From Chryseobacterium aurantiacum (GTDB lineage Bacteria; Bacteroidota; Bacteroidia; Flavobacteriales; Weeksellaceae): a stretch of DNA of 64,000 nucleotides. The translations under genes and the position numbers were made by a program. Shown in pieces: positions 63,415 to 64,000 of this stretch (the first letter of the stretch is position 1; every line of letters starts with the position of its first letter). The notes beneath the pieces were generated by a model. It worked only from the letters and a program-made list of their open reading frames with translations, was not told the DNA's origin and made no database searches. The DNA lies in contig NZ_PXUE01000001.1 in NCBI RefSeq assembly GCF_003020585.1, positions 310,001-374,000 on the forward strand. Reading direction: 5' to 3'.

Positions 63415-63581
63415 TGCTACAGATTATCCTACCTCTTATATTTCTTGCTTTTGGATTCTTTTTAAAAAAGACGACACTAGAGGGATTTAAAAGTTCCAAG
63501 AGATTTGCCAATATGTTTATCATACTGGGGATTTCTACATTGGTTGCCAAGTTTATTTTAATATACTTAAAATCAAAATAG
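63414..63581 (+). CDS. Small membrane protein
   Basis: 55 residues, too short for routine gene lists. Start MLQIILPLIFLAFGFFLKK, a second hydrophobic segment (MFIILGISTLVAKFILIYL) and a basic linker between them. Its ATG overlaps the HMG-CoA reductase stop by one base (TAATG), and its TAG overlaps the next GTG start (TAGTG). This chain of one-base overlaps is strong evidence that it is translated. Family unknown. Confidence 0.75.
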   Translation: MLQIILPLIFLAFGFFLKKTTLEGFKSSKRFANMFIILGISTLVAKFILIYLKSK

Positions 63582-64000
63582 TGAAAAATAGTATTTTATT
63601 TTTTCTGTTGATTTCCGGCTTAAGTTTTTCACAGCAGAAGAATGTAAAGATTAGCAACTTGCCGCCCAAAACAGAGGATTCTACTTTCCCGGTAATCTCT
63701 TATGCTGAGAATCCGGTAGTGGAACATAAAATTAATACTTTTTTGCAGGTCGATGAACTGGAATATATTCCGAATTCAGGAGGCAACCCTTTTAAGTTGG
63801 TTTCTACAGGAACAACTTCTTACTCCAACTACGTTTATTTCTATAGCTGGAAAAAACTGGAAACACCCAAAAATATTCTAAGTATTGGTTTGGATGGAGA
63901 AGCTTCCGGAGCGTATCCTGAAGGTTTTTCAGACTGGAAAAATTTTGATCTGAGAACAGGGAATTTTATCAATGCTCAGGATTTGTTTCAGCCTAGTTCA
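63581..64000 (+). CDS. Secreted hypothetical protein (possible DUF3298-type), 5' part only
   Basis: GTG start inside the preceding TAG stop. 140 codons are visible and the gene runs off the window. A signal peptide ends near residue 20 (LISGLSFSQQ). The visible mature part contains KINTFLQVDELEY and DWKNFDLRTGNFINAQDLFQ, reminiscent of DUF3298/RsiV-type domains, where a phrase like FDLxTGxxxxLxDLF is common. That is a weak family guess. Likely the third gene of the HMG-CoA reductase operon. Confidence 0.6.
   Translation, partial: MKNSILFFLLISGLSFSQQKNVKISNLPPKTEDSTFPVISYAENPVVEHKINTFLQVDELEYIPNSGGNPFKLVSTGTTSYSNYVYFYSWKKLETPKNILSIGLDGEASGAYPEGFSDWKNFDLRTGNFINAQDLFQPSS

Overview
The window looks like chromosomal DNA of a Chryseobacterium-type member of the Flavobacteriia (Bacteroidota). 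Evidence: AT-rich composition; TAnnTTTG-type -7 promoter motifs; two SusC/SusD pairs; a TamL-TamB pair; a fused CcoN-CcoO oxidase subunit; a mevalonate-pathway HMG-CoA reductase; and a GG-leader peptide of the kind seen in this group. The genus is inferred from sequence style and gene set, not from a database search. No transposase, integrase, phage gene, CRISPR array or rRNA was seen.

Layout. 1-4.6 kb: a minus-strand phospholipid cluster resembling E. coli ynbA/ynbB/ynbD (CDP-alcohol phosphatidyltransferase, CDP-DAG synthase, PAP2/dual-specificity phosphatase), with an SDR and a patatin-like protein whose catalytic positions are changed. 4.7-9 kb: pyrG, yidC, rnhB. 9.6-19.4 kb: two tandem SusC/SusD pairs with a 44-aa GG-leader, four-cysteine peptide between them. 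19.5-33.2 kb: argS, yihY-type gene, tamL-tamB, ccoP and ccoNO. 33.3-41.7 kb: small regulators, an amino-acid permease, a secreted agmatine-deiminase-like enzyme, two tandem tRNA-Gln cassettes, menE-like, arfB, and a Rnk/GreA-like gene with a long structured leader. 42-53.5 kb: a deoxyhypusine-synthase-like gene, an alkyltransferase-like protein, htpG, recA, regulators and proteins of unknown function. 53.5-58.5 kb: gapA-pfkA, a DUF4846-type lipoprotein, and an HxlR regulator divergent from a peroxiredoxin/AlkC-like pair. 58.5-59.4 kb: a non-coding tandem-repeat array with seven perfect DnaA boxes. 59.4-64 kb: a TIGR03915/TIGR03916-type DNA-repair pair, HMG-CoA reductase and two short downstream genes.

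The most striking non-genic structure is the 0.87-kb array at 58,531-59,400. TTATCCACA occurs seven times on one strand at a regular alternating spacing (158/121, 158/120, 148/120 bp). It is a strong candidate for a replication origin or a DnaA-titrating locus. Other points of interest are the orphan Cys-rich GG-leader peptide, two related ~200-bp intergenic elements with matching inverted ends (1,847-2,051 and 44,391-44,583), the duplicated tRNA-Gln transcription units, and the leader upstream of the Rnk-like gene.

Limits: functions come from reading motifs and family resemblance by eye. Promoter calls rest on short motifs. Substrates of the SusCD pairs and several hypothetical proteins cannot be assigned.
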